Source: Cellulomonas chengniuliangii
GTDB taxonomy: Bacteria; Actinomycetota; Actinomycetes; Actinomycetales; Cellulomonadaceae
Assembly: GCF_024508335.1 (NCBI RefSeq)
Contig: NZ_CP101988.1
Location: forward strand, 558,001-622,000
Length of the DNA stretch: 64,000 bases
Reading direction: 5' to 3'
The notes under the pieces were generated by a model that worked only from the letters and a program-made list of their open reading frames with translations, was not told the DNA's origin and searched no databases. Positions 11,494-21,103 of the stretch are shown here, piece by piece. The first letter of the stretch is position 1; every line of letters starts with the position of its first letter. The position numbers and the translations under genes were made by a program.

Positions 11494-12015
11494 ATGACCG
11501 CACCTGAGCACGGTGGCGCCGCGCTGGCCGCGCCGGGGCCGTTCGACCCGTCCGACGTGAGCTGGACGCCTGTGTCACGGCGCCTGGCGACGGCCCGCCT
11601 CACCTCCGCCGGGATCACCGTGGGCATCGCCCTGGTGGCCACGGTGGTGCCCGCTGCCCTGATCGGGGTGGCCTGGCTGTGGGCGCTGCCGGGGGTCGTG
11701 CTGCTGTGCGGGGTGTGGGCGGCGCTGCTCATCCCGCGCCAGGTCCGCGCGCTGGCCTACGCCGAGCGCGCCGACGACCTGCTGATCCGCCGCGGGATCC
11801 TGCTGCGCTCGCTCGTCGTGGTGCCCTACGGCCGCATGCAGTACGTCGACGTGACCGCGGGGCCGCTGGCCCGCAAGTTCAAGATCGCGTCGGTGCAGCT
11901 GCACACGGCGGCGCCCAACACGAATGCCACGATCGACGGCCTACCGCCGGAGGAGGCCGCCCGCCTGCGCGACCGCCTCGCGTCCCGCGGCGAGGCGAGG
12001 CTGGCAGGGCTGTGA
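11494..12015 (+). CDS. membrane protein with bacterial PH domain
   Basis: A 173-residue protein with two hydrophobic segments (about 45-65 and 66-88) followed by a bacterial pleckstrin-homology-like domain (YdbS type: ADDLLIRRGILLRSLVVVPY, QYVDVTAGPLARKFKIASVQ). The pattern 'basic strand, VPY.RMQYVDV..GPL.R.F' is typical of this family; the function is not settled but is linked to the cell envelope. AAGGAT lies 6 nt before the ATG, so the message may be leaderless; it can also be read as a ribosome site. The stop overlaps the next gene (GTGA), a second PH protein. Confidence 0.82.
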   Translation: MTAPEHGGAALAAPGPFDPSDVSWTPVSRRLATARLTSAGITVGIALVATVVPAALIGVAWLWALPGVVLLCGVWAALLIPRQVRALAYAERADDLLIRRGILLRSLVVVPYGRMQYVDVTAGPLARKFKIASVQLHTAAPNTNATIDGLPPEEAARLRDRLASRGEARLAGL

Positions 12016-13439
12016 GCATCGCACCGGAGGCTCCGCCGGCAGCCGATCCCACCGTGTGGCGGCGGATGCACCCCATCACGCCGGCCATCAAGGGCTGGAA
12101 GGTGCTGGTCGGCGTGCTGGTCGTCGCGAGCTACCAGTTCGGCGACGACCTGCGCCGCGCCGCGGAGCTCATCGAGGGCGGGGAGTGGCGCATCGTCGGC
12201 CTGATCGTGGCGGGGATCGTGGTGGTCGGCTTCGGGTACTCGGCCCTCGCGTGGCGGGTCACCCGGTTCGCCGTGACGGATGACGCGGTGCACCTGCAGC
12301 AGGGCGTGCTGTTCCGCCAGCAGCGGCAGGCGCGCCTGGACCGGTTGCAGGCCGTCGACGTGGTGCAGCCGCTGCTGGCCCGGCTCACCGGGCTCTCCGA
12401 GCTGCGGCTCGAGGTCGCGGGCGGATCCGGCTCCGGGGTTTCCCTGGCGTTCTTGCGCGAGGCCGAGGCGGAGTCGCTGCGCGCCGAGCTGCTGGCCCGC
12501 GCCGCCGGCGTGCACCAGGAGGAGGACGGGACACCCGCCCCGGCCGCTCCCGAGCAGCCTCTGTTCGAGGTGCCGATGGGGCGGCTCATCGTCGCCACGC
12601 TGCGGTCCTCTGCGACCGTCGGCCTGCTGGTCATGGTCGTCGCGATCATCGTGACCTCGGTGGTCGCCCGGGACATCGGGCCGGCGTTCGTGCTGCTGCC
12701 GGGCCTGCTGGGATTCGCCGGCTACTTCTGGTCCCAGTTCAACCGCGGCGCGAACTTCCGGGCGGCCATCTCGCCGGACGGCATCCGGCTGCGCCACGGC
12801 CTCACCGAGGCGCGCGCCCAGACGGTCCCGCCGGGCCGCGTGCAGGCGCTGTCGATCACCCAGGGGCCGCTGTGGCGGGGCCGCGACTGGTGGCGCGTCG
12901 ACATGAACGTCGCGGGCTACAGCGGCTCGAGCGACTCCGACCACGCCACCGCGAACGTGCTGCTGCCGGTGGGCACCCGCGACGAGGCGGTGCTGGCGCT
13001 GTGGCTGGTGCTGCCGGACCTGGGCACCCCGGACCCGCGTGCCGTCGTCGAGGCCGGGCTGTCCGGCTCGGGAGACGCGCTCGGCTTCACCACGGTGCCC
13101 GAGCGCGCCCGCTGGCTCGACCTGCTCGCCTGGCGGCGGCGCGGGGTGCTGGTCACCGACCGGGCGCTGCTGGTCCGCTCGGGGCGGCTCGTGCGCAGGC
13201 TGGTCGTGGTCCCCCATGAGCGGACCCAGTCGCTCACGCTGCGCCAGGGGCCGCTCCAGCGGCGCCTGCGGGTGGCCTCGATCGTCGTCCACTCGACCCC
13301 GGGGCCGGTGACCCCGTCGGTGGACCACCTCGACCAGGCAGTCGCGGCGCGACTGCTCGAGGAGCAGTCTGACCGGGCTCGCACGGCGCGCAAGACGGCC
13401 GCGCCCGAGCAGTGGATGCGTCGGACGGAGGACGCGTGA
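12012..13439 (+). CDS. large PH-domain membrane protein (YdbT type)
   Basis: A 475-residue membrane protein with repeated bacterial PH-like domains, each marked by a version of 'R..RLQAVDVVQPLLARL..L' (three copies: residues about 110-150, 265-300, 390-420) and separated by pairs of hydrophobic segments. Proteins of this YdbS/YdbT pair occur together in many Gram-positives. In Bacillus the pair is associated with resistance to a bacteriocin; its role here is unknown. The start is the GTG overlapping the previous stop. It probably forms a complex with the preceding small PH protein. Confidence 0.82.
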   Translation: MSIAPEAPPAADPTVWRRMHPITPAIKGWKVLVGVLVVASYQFGDDLRRAAELIEGGEWRIVGLIVAGIVVVGFGYSALAWRVTRFAVTDDAVHLQQGVLFRQQRQARLDRLQAVDVVQPLLARLTGLSELRLEVAGGSGSGVSLAFLREAEAESLRAELLARAAGVHQEEDGTPAPAAPEQPLFEVPMGRLIVATLRSSATVGLLVMVVAIIVTSVVARDIGPAFVLLPGLLGFAGYFWSQFNRGANFRAAISPDGIRLRHGLTEARAQTVPPGRVQALSITQGPLWRGRDWWRVDMNVAGYSGSSDSDHATANVLLPVGTRDEAVLALWLVLPDLGTPDPRAVVEAGLSGSGDALGFTTVPERARWLDLLAWRRRGVLVTDRALLVRSGRLVRRLVVVPHERTQSLTLRQGPLQRRLRVASIVVHSTPGPVTPSVDHLDQAVAARLLEEQSDRARTARKTAAPEQWMRRTEDA

Positions 13440-14560
13440 GCACGGGGAACGACCCGTCCCGCCGGCCTGGCCGGCTGGGTGTGGGGGTGATCGGCGCCGG
13501 GCACGTGGGCGCCGTGCTGGGCAGCGCGCTGCGCGCGGCAGGGCACCCGGTGGTCGCGGTGAGCGCCATCTCCGCCGAGTCGCGGGACCGCGCCGAGCTG
13601 CTGCTGCCGGGCGTCCCGGTGGTCGACGTCCCCGAGGTGGTGCGCCGCTCCGAGCTCGTGCTGATCGCCGTGCCGGACGACGCGCTCGCAGGGCTCGTCA
13701 GCGGCCTCGCCGACCTGGGGGCGTGGCAGCCCGGCCAGATCGTCGCGCACACCTCCGGTCGGCACGGCATCGAGGTGCTCGCCCCGGCCCGGGCGGCTGG
13801 CGTGATCCCGCTCGCCATCCACCCGGCCATGACCTTCACCGGCACCTCGCTGGACCTGTCCCGGCTCGAGGGCACCACGTTCGCAGTCACGGCGCCGGGC
13901 CCGGTGCTGCCCATCGGGCAGGCGCTCGTCGTGGAGATCGGCGGGGAGCCGGTGATCATCGCGGAGGAGGACCGCGCGCTGTACCACGCGGCCCTCGCGC
14001 ACGGCGCGAACCACCTGGTGGTGCTCGTCGCGCAGGCCGGCCAGGCGCTCGCCGCCGCCGGGGTCGACGACCCGGGCCGGGTGCTCGCGCCGTTGCTGGG
14101 CGCCGCGCTCGACGGCGCCCTGCGGGCCGAGTCGGCCGCGGCCTCGGGCCTCGGGCACGACGACCTGTCGGGGGAGCGGCGCGACCTGCCTGCTGGCGAC
14201 GACCCCCTGGCGCTGCGGGGCGCGGGGGCGGTGACGGCGCTGACCGGCCCGGTGCGGCGCGGGGACGCGGGCACCGTGCGGGACCACGGCGAGGTGCTCG
14301 CCGATCTCGGGGCGCGGACGGGGGCCGTGGACATCGCCGCCAGCTACCGTGTGCTCGCCCGATCCGCCGCCCAGCGCGCCCTCGCCGCTGGGCAGCTGCG
14401 CGAGGACGCCGCGCGCGATGTGCTCGACGCCCTGGCCGAGCCGGGCATGCCCGAGCGGCCGGGCGCGTTGCACGAGGGGGAGAATCGTGACGCCTCGGCC
14501 CCACCCGAGGGCCTGATCGACCCGCAGGACCCGGAACACCCTCAGGAGGACGACGCATGA
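13436..14560 (+). CDS. Rossmann-like/DUF2520 domain dehydrogenase, probable ketopantoate reductase-like
   Basis: A 374-residue protein with an N-terminal nucleotide-binding fold (GVGVIGAGHVGAVLGSALRA; GxGxxG) and a C-terminal all-helical DUF2520 domain. The M. tuberculosis equivalent, Rv3603c, sits just before panC as here. The fold and the panC-panD context fit an NAD(P)-dependent reductase acting near pantothenate synthesis, but no reaction is proven. GTG 13436 overlaps the previous stop and has GGACGGAGGA upstream; its own stop overlaps panC (ATGA). A charged tail of about 30 residues at the C-terminus is probably disordered. Confidence 0.82.
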   Translation: MSTGNDPSRRPGRLGVGVIGAGHVGAVLGSALRAAGHPVVAVSAISAESRDRAELLLPGVPVVDVPEVVRRSELVLIAVPDDALAGLVSGLADLGAWQPGQIVAHTSGRHGIEVLAPARAAGVIPLAIHPAMTFTGTSLDLSRLEGTTFAVTAPGPVLPIGQALVVEIGGEPVIIAEEDRALYHAALAHGANHLVVLVAQAGQALAAAGVDDPGRVLAPLLGAALDGALRAESAAASGLGHDDLSGERRDLPAGDDPLALRGAGAVTALTGPVRRGDAGTVRDHGEVLADLGARTGAVDIAASYRVLARSAAQRALAAGQLREDAARDVLDALAEPGMPERPGALHEGENRDASAPPEGLIDPQDPEHPQEDDA

Positions 14561-15543
14561 GCCCGCTCAACCACGCGGGGGGCCCCACGCTGGCCCGCAC
14601 CCGTGAGGAGCTCGCCGCGGCCCTGCCTCGGGGCGGCTCCGCGGGAGCCCGCGCCGTGGTGATGACGATGGGCGCGCTGCACGCGGGGCACGTCGAGCTG
14701 GTGCGGGAGGCGAAGCGCGCGGCAGCCCAGGTGGTGGTCTCGATCTTCGTCAACCCGTTGCAGTTCGGCCCCGGGGAGGACCTCGACCGGTACCCACGCG
14801 ACCTCGAGGGCGACCTGGCGACGTTGAGCGGGCCCGGCCTGCTGGACTCGGGCGACGTCGTCTTCGCGCCCACCCCCGACGTGATGTACCCCGACGGCGA
14901 CCCGGTGGTGCGAGTGACGGCGGGCGTGATCGGCGAGGTGCTGGAAGGCGCCTCACGGCCCGGGCACCTGGACGGCGTGCTCACGGTCGTGCTCAAGCTC
15001 ATGCACCTGACCCGGCCGGACGTCGCGCTGTTCGGCCAGAAGGACGCGCAGCAGCTCGCGGCGGTGCGCCAGATGGTCCGCGACCTCGACGTCCCCGTGC
15101 AGGTGCGCAGTGTCCCGACGCAGCGCGACGTTGAAGGGCTGGCCCTGTCGTCGCGCAACGCGTACCTCTCGCCCGAGGAGCGCGAGCGCGCGCTGGCACT
15201 GTCCCGCGCGTTGCGCGCCGCGGCCCAGGACGCCCGGGCGGGCGCCCGCGCCGACCAGGTGAGGTCGGGCGCCCGCGAGGCCCTCGTCGAGGCCGGCCTC
15301 GACGTGGACTACGTCGCGCTGGTCGACCCCCGCACCTTCGCCGACGTCGCGGCCGACCACCGGGGCGAGGCCGTGCTGGCCCTCGCCGCGCGGGTGGGCG
15401 GCGTCCGGCTCATCGACAACACGACGCTCGAGCTGGGCGGGTCCGCGGACCCGTCGCTGCCGGGCGCCGCCGCCGCGCGCCGTTCCGAGGGGCCGTTCCC
15501 GGCCTCGGCGGCGCACGCCGGCGCACACCAAGGAGAGGCATGA
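14557..15543 (+). CDS. panC: pantothenate synthetase
   Basis: Joins pantoate and beta-alanine at the cost of ATP to give pantothenate, the coenzyme A precursor. The 328-residue protein has the HIGH-like motif MGALHAGH (H42, H45), [28 protein letters not shown] and [12 protein letters not shown], all family landmarks. It is longer than usual because of a C-terminal alanine/glycine-rich tail of about 30 residues. Overlaps at both ends (ATGA) couple it to the DUF2520 gene and to panD, which makes its beta-alanine. Confidence 0.94.
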   Translation: MSPLNHAGGPTLARTREELAAALPRGGSAGARAVVMTMGALHAGHVELVREAKRAAAQVVVSIFVNPLQFGPGEDLDRYPRDLEGDLATLSGPGLLDSGDVVFAPTPDVMYPDGDPVVRVTAGVIGEVLEGASRPGHLDGVLTVVLKLMHLTRPDVALFGQKDAQQLAAVRQMVRDLDVPVQVRSVPTQRDVEGLALSSRNAYLSPEERERALALSRALRAAAQDARAGARADQVRSGAREALVEAGLDVDYVALVDPRTFADVAADHRGEAVLALAARVGGVRLIDNTTLELGGSADPSLPGAAAARRSEGPFPASAAHAGAHQGEA

Positions 15544-16010
15544 CCACGCTGCAGCGGCCGATGATGATCGGCAAGATCCACCGTGCGACGGTGACGCAGG
15601 CTGACCTGCACTACGTCGGCTCGATCACTGTCGACGCCGACCTGCTGGCGGCCGCCGACCTCCTGCCCGGCCAGCAGGTGGACGTGGTCGACGTGACCAA
15701 CGGGGCCCGGTTGACCACCTACGCGATCGCGGGGGAGAGCGGCTCCGGCCAGATCTGCATCAACGGCGCGGCCGCGCACCTGGTCCACCCGGGCGACGTG
15801 GTGATCCTCATCGCGTACGGGATGCTCTCCGACGCGGAGGCGCGCACCTACGAGCCGCACGTGGTGCTGGTGGACGCGGAGAACCGCATCATCGACACCG
15901 GCGACGACCCCGGGCAGGTCCCGGCGGCGTGGACGGAGGAGTCCGGCCTCGAGCCCAGCGGCGTGCCCTTCACGGAGGGCCGCGGGCTCGTCCAGGGCGC
16001 GAGCAGGTGA
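15540..16010 (+). CDS. panD: aspartate 1-decarboxylase, pyruvoyl-dependent
   Basis: Makes beta-alanine from aspartate. The proenzyme cleaves itself at Gly27-Ser28 ([13 protein letters not shown]) to form the pyruvoyl cofactor. [18 protein letters not shown] and [14 protein letters not shown] are family motifs. At 156 residues it is a little longer than the common 125-140; three extra residues are at the N-terminus and the rest in an acidic tail. The stop overlaps the nadB start (GTGA). In mycobacteria coaX follows panD; here nadB takes that place. Confidence 0.94.
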   Translation: MTTLQRPMMIGKIHRATVTQADLHYVGSITVDADLLAAADLLPGQQVDVVDVTNGARLTTYAIAGESGSGQICINGAAAHLVHPGDVVILIAYGMLSDAEARTYEPHVVLVDAENRIIDTGDDPGQVPAAWTEESGLEPSGVPFTEGRGLVQGASR

Positions 16011-17794
16011 CCCCGGCGCCCCTCGCCTCGACCCTCCCGCACACCTCGGCCGATCAGGCCGTTCCGGCTGACGCGCGCGCCGGCGACCTGCCCGGTGTCC
16101 GCCTGGCCGCCCGCCTCGCGGCGCCCGCGCCCGGCTGGACGATCCGTGCGGACGCCATCGTGGTGGGCTCGGGCATCGCGGGCCTGACCGCGGCCCTCGA
16201 GCTGCGCACCCGGGTGCCGCACGTGCTGCTCGTCACCAAAGGGCAGCTCGTGTCGGGATCGACGGTGTGGGCGCAGGGCGGCATCGCCGCGGTGCTCGAC
16301 CCGGCCGACTCCACGTCCGCGCACCTGGAGGACACGCTCGTGGCGGGCGGCGGCCTGTGCGACCCGGCCGCGGTCGAGGTGCTGGTCACCGAGGGCCCGG
16401 CCCGGGTGCGCGAGCTGGTCCGCAGGGGCGCCCTGTTCGACCTGGCCCCGGACGGCGAGATCGCGCTGACCCGGGAGGGAGGCCACCACGCCGACCGCAT
16501 CGTGCACGCGGGCGGCGACGCCACGGGCGCCGAGGTCTCCCGGGCGCTCGTCGCCCAGCTCGAGGCGGTGCGGGACGACCCGGGCATCGAGGTCGTCGAG
16601 CACGCCCTGGTGCTCGACGTGCTCACCGGGCCGCCCGGCCCGGACGGGCAGCCGGGAGCCGCGTGCGGCGTGACCTTGCACGTCATCGGGGAGGGCTCGC
16701 GCGACGGCGTGGGCGCCGCGCTGGCTCCCGCGGTGGTGCTCGCGACGGGCGGGATCGGCCAGGTGTTCCGGTCCTCGACCAACCCGGCCCAGGCGACGGG
16801 CGACGGGATGGCCGCCGCGCTGCGGGCGGGGGCCGTGCTGGGCGACGTGGAGTTCGTCCAGTTCCACCCGACGGTGCTGTGGCTCGGGGCGAACGTGAAG
16901 GGCCAGCTCACCCTGATCTCGGAGGCTGTCCGCGGCGAGGGCGCGCTGCTGCTCGACACCGACGGCGCACGCTTCATGCCCGCGGTGCACCCCATGGCCG
17001 AGCTGGCCCCCCGGGACGTCGTCGCGCACGCGATCGTGCGGCAGGCGGCGGCCACCTCCTCCGACCACGTGCTGCTCGACGCGCGGCACCTGGGCGCGGA
17101 CTTCCTGCGGACGCGGTTCCCCACGATCCACGAGCGCCTCCTCGAGCACGGCATCGACCTGACCACCGACCTGGTGCCGGTGGCGCCCGCCCAGCACTAC
17201 CACTCGGGTGGCGTGGTCACGGACCTGGTCGGCCGCACGTCGGTGCGCGGCCTGTACGCGGCGGGCGAGGCGGCCTGCACCGGCGTGCACGGCGCCAACC
17301 GCCTGGCCTCGAACTCCCTGCTGGAAGGGCTCGTGTTCGCGCACCGGGCCGCGCGCGACATCGCCGAGCGTGTCGGGGCGGGCGGGCTGACGCAGGCGGA
17401 GCCGGTCGAGCGGCCAGGCGCGGCGGCCTTGGTGGCCGCGGCGACCCGATCACGCATCCAGCGGGTCGCGTCCGACGGCCCGGGCGTGCTGCGGTCAGCC
17501 GAGGGCCTGCGTGCCGCGGCGGAGGTCCTGGCGAAGGTCCGCACCGACGCGCATGCCGAGTCGGGCGCGGGCGCGGTGGCGGACCCGCAGGCCGCCGAGT
17601 GGGAGACGACGAACGTGCACCAGGTCGCGTCGGTGCTCACGGCCGTGTCGCTGGCGCGCACCGAGAGCCGCGGCGGCCACTTCCGGACGGACCACCCGGC
17701 GCCCGACGACCGGTGGCGCCTGCGCCTCGAGGCCAGGCTGGACGCCTCCGGGACGCTCGAGGTCACCCCGGCGCCCATCCCGGGCGTGGGCTGA
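16007..17794 (+). CDS. nadB: L-aspartate oxidase
   Basis: FAD enzyme that oxidises aspartate to iminoaspartate, the first step of de novo NAD synthesis. The 595-residue protein has the dinucleotide-binding motif [16 protein letters not shown] (about residues 49-64), the substrate-loop [24 protein letters not shown], and the late [19 protein letters not shown]. The first 45 residues are a low-complexity extension; GTG 16007 was chosen for its overlap with panD, but a later start is possible. nadC lies just beyond on the same strand; no nadA (quinolinate synthase), which must act between them, is in the window. Confidence 0.92.
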   Translation: MTPAPLASTLPHTSADQAVPADARAGDLPGVRLAARLAAPAPGWTIRADAIVVGSGIAGLTAALELRTRVPHVLLVTKGQLVSGSTVWAQGGIAAVLDPADSTSAHLEDTLVAGGGLCDPAAVEVLVTEGPARVRELVRRGALFDLAPDGEIALTREGGHHADRIVHAGGDATGAEVSRALVAQLEAVRDDPGIEVVEHALVLDVLTGPPGPDGQPGAACGVTLHVIGEGSRDGVGAALAPAVVLATGGIGQVFRSSTNPAQATGDGMAAALRAGAVLGDVEFVQFHPTVLWLGANVKGQLTLISEAVRGEGALLLDTDGARFMPAVHPMAELAPRDVVAHAIVRQAAATSSDHVLLDARHLGADFLRTRFPTIHERLLEHGIDLTTDLVPVAPAQHYHSGGVVTDLVGRTSVRGLYAAGEAACTGVHGANRLASNSLLEGLVFAHRAARDIAERVGAGGLTQAEPVERPGAAALVAAATRSRIQRVASDGPGVLRSAEGLRAAAEVLAKVRTDAHAESGAGAVADPQAAEWETTNVHQVASVLTAVSLARTESRGGHFRTDHPAPDDRWRLRLEARLDASGTLEVTPAPIPGVG

Positions 17795-17798
17795 CGGG

Positions 17799-18107
17799 CT
17801 ACTCGAGGGGCAGGCCCGCGTGGCGCCACGCGCTCGTGCCGCCGGCGACGTTCACCACGTCGTACCCCTGGCCCTCGAGCCACGCCGCCGCCTGCCCGGA
17901 GCGCCCGCCCACCTCGCACACCAGGTAGACCGTCCCGGGCAGGGCGCCGATCTCGGCGTGCCGCGCGACGAGCTCTGACAGCGGCACCGAGACAGCGCCG
18001 GGGATGTGGCCGTGGGCGTACTCGTGGTCCTCGCGGACGTCCACCACGGGGGTGCTCGGGTCATGCTCCAGCAACGCGTGCAGCCGGGTGGTGTCGATCT
18101 CGTCCAC
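17799..18107 (-). CDS. rhodanese-like sulfurtransferase, single domain
   Basis: A 102-residue single rhodanese domain (GlpE/PspE size). The active-site loop is VCEVGGRSGQAA with the catalytic cysteine, and VVDVREDHEYAHGHIPGA is the upstream family signature. It may carry persulfide sulfur; the substrate is unknown. GTG at 18107-18105 is chosen because GAAGGAG lies 6 nt upstream on the minus strand. It is inserted against the direction of nadB and nadC and ends 4 nt from the nadB stop, so those two are not one simple transcript. Confidence 0.88.
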   Translation of the reverse strand: MDEIDTTRLHALLEHDPSTPVVDVREDHEYAHGHIPGAVSVPLSELVARHAEIGALPGTVYLVCEVGGRSGQAAAWLEGQGYDVVNVAGGTSAWRHAGLPLE

Positions 18108-18173
18108 GACAAGCTCCTTCGTCGGTCTCGTGGCGCCAGCATGCCATCGGGCGGGGACGGGGCCGCGCGGCGT

Positions 18174-18179
18174 TAGCGT
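18174..18179 (+). promoter_or_regulatory. -10 box (TAGCGT) of a leaderless nadC promoter
   Basis: TAGCGT ends 6 nt before the GTG of nadC, the leaderless spacing. It lies in the 78-nt gap between the divergent rhodanese gene and nadC. Confidence 0.6.
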
Positions 18180-18185
18180 TGCCCC

Positions 18186-19145
18186 GTGACCTCCTCCGCC
18201 CCCGCCTCGTCCTCGACCACTGTGGCGCCCCAGGGCCGCCCGCTCGACCTCGGCTGGGCCCGCCGCACGGTGTCCGTCGCGCTCGACGAGGACCTGGGAG
18301 CGGCGCCCGGCCGGGACGTCACCACGCAGGCCACCGTCCCGGCCGACGAGCTGGGCGCGGGTCGCCTGGTGGCGCGCGAGCCGGGCGTCGTCGCCGGGCT
18401 CGTCATGGTCCAGGAGGTCCTCGACCAGGTCACGACCCGCCTCGGGCTGGCTCCCGCGACCTGCGAGCTGCGGGTGGTCGACGGCGCGCGGGTCGAGCGC
18501 GGCGACGTGCTCGCGGTGCTCAGCGGGCCGGTCCAGGCGCTGCTGATCGCCGAGCGGACCCTGCTGAACCTGGCCTCGCGCGCCTCCGGGGTCGCGACCC
18601 ACACGCGCCGCTGGGCGGACGCGCTGGCGGGCACCGGCGCACTCGTGCTCGACACCCGCAAGACCACGCCCGGCCTGCGCGAGCTCGAGAAGTACGCGGT
18701 GCGCTGCGGGGGCGGCACGAACAAGCGCATGGGCCTCCACGACGTGGCGATGGTCAAGGACAACCACGTCGTCGCGACGGGCTCGGTCGCCGCCGCCGTG
18801 CGCGCGGTGCGCGAGCGCTTCCCGGACGTGCCGATCCAGGTCGAGGCGGACACGCTCGCGCAGGCCCTCGAGGCCGTCGAGGCGGGAGCCCGGTTCCTGC
18901 TGCTCGACAACATGCCGGCGCCGGTGCTGCGGGAGGTCGTGGAGGCGGTGCGCGCCCGCGAGGGCGAGGCGGGACGGATCGAGCTCGAGGCGACGGGCAA
19001 CCTCACCCTCGACCGCGCCGCCGAGGTGGCGGGCACCGGGGTCGACTACCTGTCGGTGGGCGCGCTGACGCACTCGTCGCCGATCCTGGACCTCGCGCTC
19101 GACCTCGACGAGAGGGCCGACGGGACGCACAGCAGCCGCCAGTAG
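18186..19145 (+). CDS. nadC: nicotinate-nucleotide pyrophosphorylase (carboxylating)
   Basis: Quinolinate phosphoribosyltransferase, making nicotinate mononucleotide from quinolinate and PRPP. The 319-residue product has DEDLGAAPGRDVTT near the start, DTRKTTPGLRELEKYAVRC, GGGTNKRMGLHD and MVKDNH, then LLLDNM and the late VDYLSVGALTHS, all type II PRTase landmarks. There is no ribosome site; the -10 box 6 nt upstream supports the GTG at 18186 as a leaderless start. Confidence 0.94.
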   Translation: MTSSAPASSSTTVAPQGRPLDLGWARRTVSVALDEDLGAAPGRDVTTQATVPADELGAGRLVAREPGVVAGLVMVQEVLDQVTTRLGLAPATCELRVVDGARVERGDVLAVLSGPVQALLIAERTLLNLASRASGVATHTRRWADALAGTGALVLDTRKTTPGLRELEKYAVRCGGGTNKRMGLHDVAMVKDNHVVATGSVAAAVRAVRERFPDVPIQVEADTLAQALEAVEAGARFLLLDNMPAPVLREVVEAVRAREGEAGRIELEATGNLTLDRAAEVAGTGVDYLSVGALTHSSPILDLALDLDERADGTHSSRQ

Positions 19146-19148
19146 GAT
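19143..19148 (+). promoter_or_regulatory. -10 box (TAGGAT) of a leaderless lysS promoter, overlapping the nadC stop
   Basis: TAGGAT lies 6 nt before the lysS GTG, and its first three bases are the nadC stop codon TAG. The stop codon thus doubles as part of the promoter. Confidence 0.6.
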
Positions 19149-19154
19149 CGCCGG

Positions 19155-20666
19155 GTGAGCGAGACGCCCCTTCCCCAGCCCGACGAGGACCTTCCCGAGC
19201 AGATGCGGGTCCGCCGCGAGAAGCGCGAGCGGCTCCTCGCGTCCGGAGTCGAGGCGTACCCCGTCTCCGTGCCGCGCACCCACACGCTCGCGGAGGTGCG
19301 CAAGGCGTACCCCGACCTCGAGCCCGGCGCCGAGACCGAGGACGAGGTCGGCGTGGCCGGCCGGGTCGTGTTCCTGCGCAACACCGGCAAGCTCTGCTTC
19401 GCGACGCTGCAGGACGGCGAGGGCAACCAGCTGCAGGTCATGCTGAGCCTGGCGGCCGTCGGCGAGGAGCGCCTCGCCGCGTTCAAGTCCGACGTGGACC
19501 TGGGCGACCACCTGTTCGCGCACGGCAAGGTCATCAGCTCGCGGCGCGGAGAGCTCTCGGTCTTCGCTGACTCCTGGCAGCTCGCGGCGAAGGCGCTGCG
19601 CCCGCTCCCGGTGCTGCACAAGGCGCTCTCCGAGGAGGCCCGGGTCCGCCAGCGCTACGTCGACCTGATCGCCCGGCCGGCGGCCCGCGACGCGGCGCGG
19701 CTGCGCGCGGGCGTGGTGCGCTCGTTGCGGGAGAACTTCCACCGCCGCGGCTACCTCGAGATCGAGACGCCGATGCTGCAGACGCAGGCCGGTGGCGCCA
19801 CGGCCCGCCCCTTCGTCACGCACATGAACGCGTTCGACATCGACCTGTACATGCGGATCGCCCCCGAGCTGTTCCTCAAGCGCGCGGTGGTCGGCGGCAT
19901 CGAGAAGGTCTTCGAGATCAACCGCAACTTCCGCAACGAGGGCGCGGACTCCACGCACTCCCCGGAGTTCGCGATGCTCGAGGCCTACGAGGCCTACGGC
20001 GACTACGACACCATGGCCGCCCTCACCGAGGACCTGGTGCAGACCGCGGCGCTCGACGTGCTGGGCACCACGACCGTGACACTCGCGGACGGCTCCGAGT
20101 ACGAGCTGGGCGGGCGGTGGGCGCAGCTCACCATGTACGGCTCGCTGTCCGAGGCACTGGGCGAGGAGATCACCGCCGAGGCCTCTGTGGCGCGGCTGTC
20201 CGCGATCGCGGACCGCCTGGGGGTCGAGGTGGACCCGAAGCGGGTCAGCCACGGCAAGCTGGTCGAGGCGCTGTGGGAGCACCTGGTGGGCGACCACCTG
20301 GTGGCGCCCACGTTCGTGCGCGACTTCCCGGTCGAGACCTCCCCGCTGACCCGTGACCACCGGAGCATTCCGGGCGTCGTGGAGAAGTGGGACTTGTATG
20401 TGCGGGGCTTCGAGCTCGCCACGGCATATTCCGAGCTCGTGGACCCGGTCATCCAACGCAAGCGCTTCGAGGCCCAGGCATTGCTCGCCTCGGCCGGTGA
20501 TGACGAGGCCATGCTGCTCGATGAGGACTTCCTCACTGCCGTCGAGTATGCGTTGCCGCCGACGGGTGGGATGGGCATGGGCATCGACAGGCTGCTCATG
20601 GCGATGACCGGTATGGGTATTCGCGAGACGATCCTGTTTCCGCTGGTGAAGCCGCAGGCGCACTAG
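19155..20666 (+). CDS. lysS: lysyl-tRNA synthetase, class II
   Basis: Charges tRNA-Lys. The 503-residue protein has an N-terminal OB-fold anticodon-binding domain (about 60-160; [20 protein letters not shown]) and a class II catalytic core with motif 2 [20 protein letters not shown] and motif 3 [15 protein letters not shown]. Length and order are normal. GTG 19155 follows a TAGGAT box with the leaderless spacing. In mycobacteria lysS is also followed by lsr2. A perfect 16-bp hairpin ends the transcript. Confidence 0.96.
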   Translation: MSETPLPQPDEDLPEQMRVRREKRERLLASGVEAYPVSVPRTHTLAEVRKAYPDLEPGAETEDEVGVAGRVVFLRNTGKLCFATLQDGEGNQLQVMLSLAAVGEERLAAFKSDVDLGDHLFAHGKVISSRRGELSVFADSWQLAAKALRPLPVLHKALSEEARVRQRYVDLIARPAARDAARLRAGVVRSLRENFHRRGYLEIETPMLQTQAGGATARPFVTHMNAFDIDLYMRIAPELFLKRAVVGGIEKVFEINRNFRNEGADSTHSPEFAMLEAYEAYGDYDTMAALTEDLVQTAALDVLGTTTVTLADGSEYELGGRWAQLTMYGSLSEALGEEITAEASVARLSAIADRLGVEVDPKRVSHGKLVEALWEHLVGDHLVAPTFVRDFPVETSPLTRDHRSIPGVVEKWDLYVRGFELATAYSELVDPVIQRKRFEAQALLASAGDDEAMLLDEDFLTAVEYALPPTGGMGMGIDRLLMAMTGMGIRETILFPLVKPQAH

Positions 20667-20690
20667 GGCTGAGAGCCCTCCGGACCGCAA

Positions 20691-20729
20691 CGAGAGGCCG
20701 CTCGCGCCCACCGCGCGAGCGGCCTCTCG
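20691..20729 (+). terminator. terminator after lysS
   Basis: A perfect 16-bp inverted repeat: CGAGAGGCCGCTCGCG at 20691-20706 and its complement at 20714-20729, with a 7-nt loop. No T-run. Confidence 0.8.
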
Positions 20730-20770
20730 CGGCTTCTCGGGCCCGCTGGAGTCATCAGAATCACGCGACG

Positions 20771-20776
20771 TAGACT
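20771..20776 (+). promoter_or_regulatory. -10 box (TAGACT) for the small membrane protein
   Basis: TAGACT ends 6 nt before the GTG at 20783, again the leaderless pattern. Confidence 0.55.
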
Positions 20777-20782
20777 GGGGCG

Positions 20783-20968
20783 GTGAACTCCGTGACAGCC
20801 GCCCTCGCCGCGATCGTGCCGTCCATCGGCGTGGGCGCGCTCTTCTGGCTCACTATCCGCTCGTTGGTCAATGCCGATCGAAACGAGCGTGCCGCGCTCG
20901 CCCGTCTGGACGCCCAAGAGGCCGCGGCGCCGTCGCCCATTGTGGCGTCGGGGGATTCTGAGAGCTGA
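20783..20968 (+). CDS. small single-pass membrane protein, unknown function
   Basis: A 61-residue protein with one membrane segment (about residues 5-27, VTAALAAIVPSIGVGALFWL) and a charged helix with NADRNERAALARLDAQE. The hydrophobic N-terminus, charged C-terminus and a leaderless promoter at the right distance support a real gene. The position after lysS and before lsr2 gives no functional clue. Confidence 0.7.
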   Translation: MNSVTAALAAIVPSIGVGALFWLTIRSLVNADRNERAALARLDAQEAAAPSPIVASGDSES

Positions 20969-20969
20969 C

Positions 20970-21010
20970 GTTCACAAGTCGTCCACAGGGTTCGCCCGTG
21001 AACGGTTCAC
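20970..21010. promoter_or_regulatory. repeated GTTCAC half-sites upstream of lsr2
   Basis: The gap before lsr2 is clearly AT-richer than its surroundings. It holds GTTCAC at 20970-20975 and a 13-bp dyad GTGAAC-G-GTTCAC at 20998-21010, so three half-sites in about 40 bp. This may be an operator for lsr2. The regulator is unknown. Confidence 0.45.
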
Positions 21011-21103
21011 GATTTCCGTGCCGTTCCCTTTGACGTGCCATTGATGAGGTGCGATGCTCTGGACACGTATTCTTCTCTAAGTCGTCCATCAGGAGACAAC
21101 ACA

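Noticed and set aside
17799-20711. A 970-codon open frame on the minus strand covering nadC and lysS
   Set aside because: Only its last 102 codons (the rhodanese) are real. The rest lies opposite nadC and lysS and has the Arg/Gly/Ala/His-rich composition of an antisense shadow in high-GC DNA.
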